Positions 5,156 through 6,781 of a DNA stretch of 6,781 bases are shown piece by piece. The position numbers were made by a program, and so were the translations under genes. The notes below the pieces were generated by a model. It had not been told where the DNA came from and ran no database searches. It saw only the letters and a list, made by a program, of their open reading frames with translations. The DNA is from Candidatus Rokuibacteriota bacterium (GTDB lineage: Bacteria > Methylomirabilota > Methylomirabilia > Rokubacteriales > CSP1-6): NCBI GenBank assembly GCA_003221435.1, contig QHRS01000078.1, positions 16,147 to 22,927 on the forward strand, given 5' to 3'. Numbering within the stretch: position 1 is the stretch's first letter; the number at the start of each line of letters is the position of its first letter.

Positions 5156-6781
5156 GCGAATCAAGTAGCTCGCCTTGAGGAAGACTTGCCGGCCGGCGAC
5201 CAGGCCTGGAGAGTCGGTGCGCCGGAGAATCGGCGGAGTGGTCGGTTCGAGGGCGAGGTTCTCGCGCCGATCGGTGTAGCCGACGTAGAGCGCAGTGCCG
5301 GGATTGAGCAGGTAGGTGGCAAGCACGTCGCCCGTGAGCCGCTGCTCTCGCTCCAGTTTCACGAACGAGCGGTTTGGCCACACCGCCTCGTAGTCCAGAA
5401 TCGCACGCATCGACAGCGCGCGGCTGATCTGGTAGTTGAGCTTCCAGCGCACCAGCGGGTTCTCGAAGATGCGGGCCGAAGTGGAATCGAGCTGCGGGAA
5501 CGATCCCGGACGCGTACTGAGGCGGTTGTAGATGAAGGTCTGGTCGAAGCGCAGCTGCGGCGAGGGCCGAACCGTCATCGTGAGGTCGGCCTCTTGGGCG
5601 TCGGCCAGGAAGGCCTCGAGCCCCGGGGCCGGATCGAAGTTGATCTCGGTGCCCATGCTGACAGTGGCGGCTATCGCCAGCCACTTGAGCCACTCGGTGC
5701 TGAACTCCAGCGCGGTCGCGTGCTTGTTGAACCCGAGCCCCTTATACAGCTCGAAGCCTTCGGTGCGGCCGAGCGTCAAATCGGTGTGTCCGGTGAAACG
5801 AAGCTCGAGCTGGCCCTCGACGCTCCAGTCCAGGACCTGACCGCCGTGATTGCTGGTACGGACGGTCGTGACCTTGGGGCCGAATTTCACCAGCCGGCTC
5901 TGGTCCGGCCGCCAGTAATACTTCATTTCCTGCTTGAACTTGCGGATGTCGACACGCTTCACGTGCCCGAGCTGGGTGGCGAAGTCCGCGCCCAGGTCGG
6001 TGTAGCTCGCTTCGTAGCCGAAGTGTCTGCCGTCGCGGGTCAGGTCCGCGAGATAGCCGGGCGCGTCCACGCGCCGGCCGCCGGAGGGCTGGGTGAAGGA
6101 CCGCATCGCCTGCGCCGACAGAGACCAGGTGGGATCGAGCTGCAGTCGCGAGTGAAGCGAAACCACGCGGTTGAAGCCCGCGCCGAAGTCCCGGCTGGTG
6201 GCCAGGAACCCCGCGCTCGACTGCTTGCCGATGTCGCGTTGAATCCCGACCACTCCGTTGATCGCGCGATCGCCCCGCAGCGCGTCGCCGGCCGGGACCT
6301 TGAGCCCCGGCGCGCGATCGTCCATCGCCAACCCGCCGACCGTCCACGGCCCTGCCTTGCCGGTCAGGCGCAAGCCGTACTGCGGGTCGGCGATCCGGCG
6401 GGAGAAGAAGAGATCGGTCGGCGTCTGGAAGAAACTCGCGTTCTCGATGAAGAAGGGTCGGCGCTCGGGGAAGACGACCTCGTACCGCTGATTGATCGTC
6501 ACCTGGGGCTCGTCGGACTCGACCTGGCTGAAATCGGGATTGAGCGCGACATCGAAGGCGAATTCGTCGCGGAGCACAAACTTCGAATCCAGGCCGCCCC
6601 GGAGCTCGTCTCGCCTTCTGAAGGCCGGCAGCTCCGACTCCATGTCGAAGAACTGGGCGCGGGTGGACAAACCGTAGGGGATCAGCTGGACGTTCTGTCC
6701 CGGCGAGATCCCCTCGAGGCCCTCGGGGGCGGCGAACTGCGGAATGAAGCCCTGGAGCCGCTTCGTGATGTATGGCCAGTA
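5150..6781 (-). CDS. DUF5916-family outer-membrane beta-barrel protein (partial, N-terminus beyond right edge)
   Basis: The frame is open from the right edge (first visible residues YWPYITKRLQGFIPQF) to the TAG at 5150-5152, giving 543 residues. A TTG at 6668-6670 could be called as a start, but 37 good upstream residues continue to the edge, so the true start lies outside. The DUF5916 signature is clear: LDSKFVLRDEFAFDVALNPD (64-83) leading into FSQVESD (84-90), then FPERRPFFIENASFF (104-118) and SRRI. The rest is rich in alternating aromatic and polar beta-strand segments, such as WSLSAQAMRSF, LELRFTGHTDLTL and TALYVGYTDRREN, typical of a barrel. Members usually carry a CBM9-like carbohydrate-binding domain before this part; it would lie beyond the window. 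The protein ends YLIRR, without the common terminal aromatic residue. Its function is not established. Its place just upstream of a glycan-type operon is suggestive but does not prove a shared role. Confidence 0.9.
   Translation of the reverse strand, partial: YWPYITKRLQGFIPQFAAPEGLEGISPGQNVQLIPYGLSTRAQFFDMESELPAFRRRDELRGGLDSKFVLRDEFAFDVALNPDFSQVESDEPQVTINQRYEVVFPERRPFFIENASFFQTPTDLFFSRRIADPQYGLRLTGKAGPWTVGGLAMDDRAPGLKVPAGDALRGDRAINGVVGIQRDIGKQSSAGFLATSRDFGAGFNRVVSLHSRLQLDPTWSLSAQAMRSFTQPSGGRRVDAPGYLADLTRDGRHFGYEASYTDLGADFATQLGHVKRVDIRKFKQEMKYYWRPDQSRLVKFGPKVTTVRTSNHGGQVLDWSVEGQLELRFTGHTDLTLGRTEGFELYKGLGFNKHATALEFSTEWLKWLAIAATVSMGTEINFDPAPGLEAFLADAQEADLTMTVRPSPQLRFDQTFIYNRLSTRPGSFPQLDSTSARIFENPLVRWKLNYQISRALSMRAILDYEAVWPNRSFVKLEREQRLTGDVLATYLLNPGTALYVGYTDRRENLALEPTTPPILRRTDSPGLVAGRQVFLKASYLIRR

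Noticed and set aside
4986..5693. Minus-strand open frame of 235 codons overlapping the DUF5916 gene and the small ORF
   Set aside because: It starts inside a well-supported barrel protein in another frame; its composition (Arg, Gly, Ala, Pro) is typical of an out-of-frame shadow.

Overview
The window is a GC-rich stretch (about two thirds G+C by eye) in which every gene I can support lies on the minus strand, so it is read from right to left. A DUF5916-type outer-membrane beta-barrel protein points to a Gram-negative bacterium. Together with the base composition and densely packed genes, this would fit Gemmatimonadota, Acidobacteriota, Myxococcota or a related candidate phylum. The lineage is an inference, since no rRNA or other taxonomic marker is present.

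Layout in transcription order: (1) 6781-5150, the C-terminal 543 residues of a DUF5916 outer-membrane protein whose N-terminus lies beyond the right edge. (2) 5116-4958, a 52-residue small ORF with a strong Shine-Dalgarno, not recognised. (3) 4948-3644 and (4) 3681-2428, two paralogous GT-B glycosyltransferases of the MurG-like/COG4671 type. (5) 2416-1409 and (6) 1412-384, two divergent aminoglycoside-phosphotransferase-fold (APH/PF01636-like) kinases. (7) 394-1, the first 131 residues of an ABC exporter with an N-terminal transmembrane domain, running off the left edge. There are no tRNAs, rRNAs, CRISPR arrays, insertion sequences or convincing terminators, and no gene-free stretch longer than about 35 bases if the small ORF is accepted.

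Genes 2-7 look like one operon. The junctions are a 9-nt gap, a 38-nt overlap, an 11-nt gap, a 4-nt ATGA overlap and an 11-nt overlap. At two junctions the stop codon of one gene forms part of the Shine-Dalgarno of the next (TGAGG). The DUF5916 gene ends only 33 nt before the small ORF with no visible terminator, so it may be co-transcribed.

Inferred function: two sequential glycosyl transfers, one or two phosphorylations of a sugar or other small group, and export of the product by a dedicated ABC exporter. The product could be a phosphorylated surface glycolipid or oligosaccharide, or a secreted aminoglycoside-like metabolite. The doubled architecture (GT-GT-kinase-kinase-exporter) is the most interesting part of the window. 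I do not recognise it as a named pathway.
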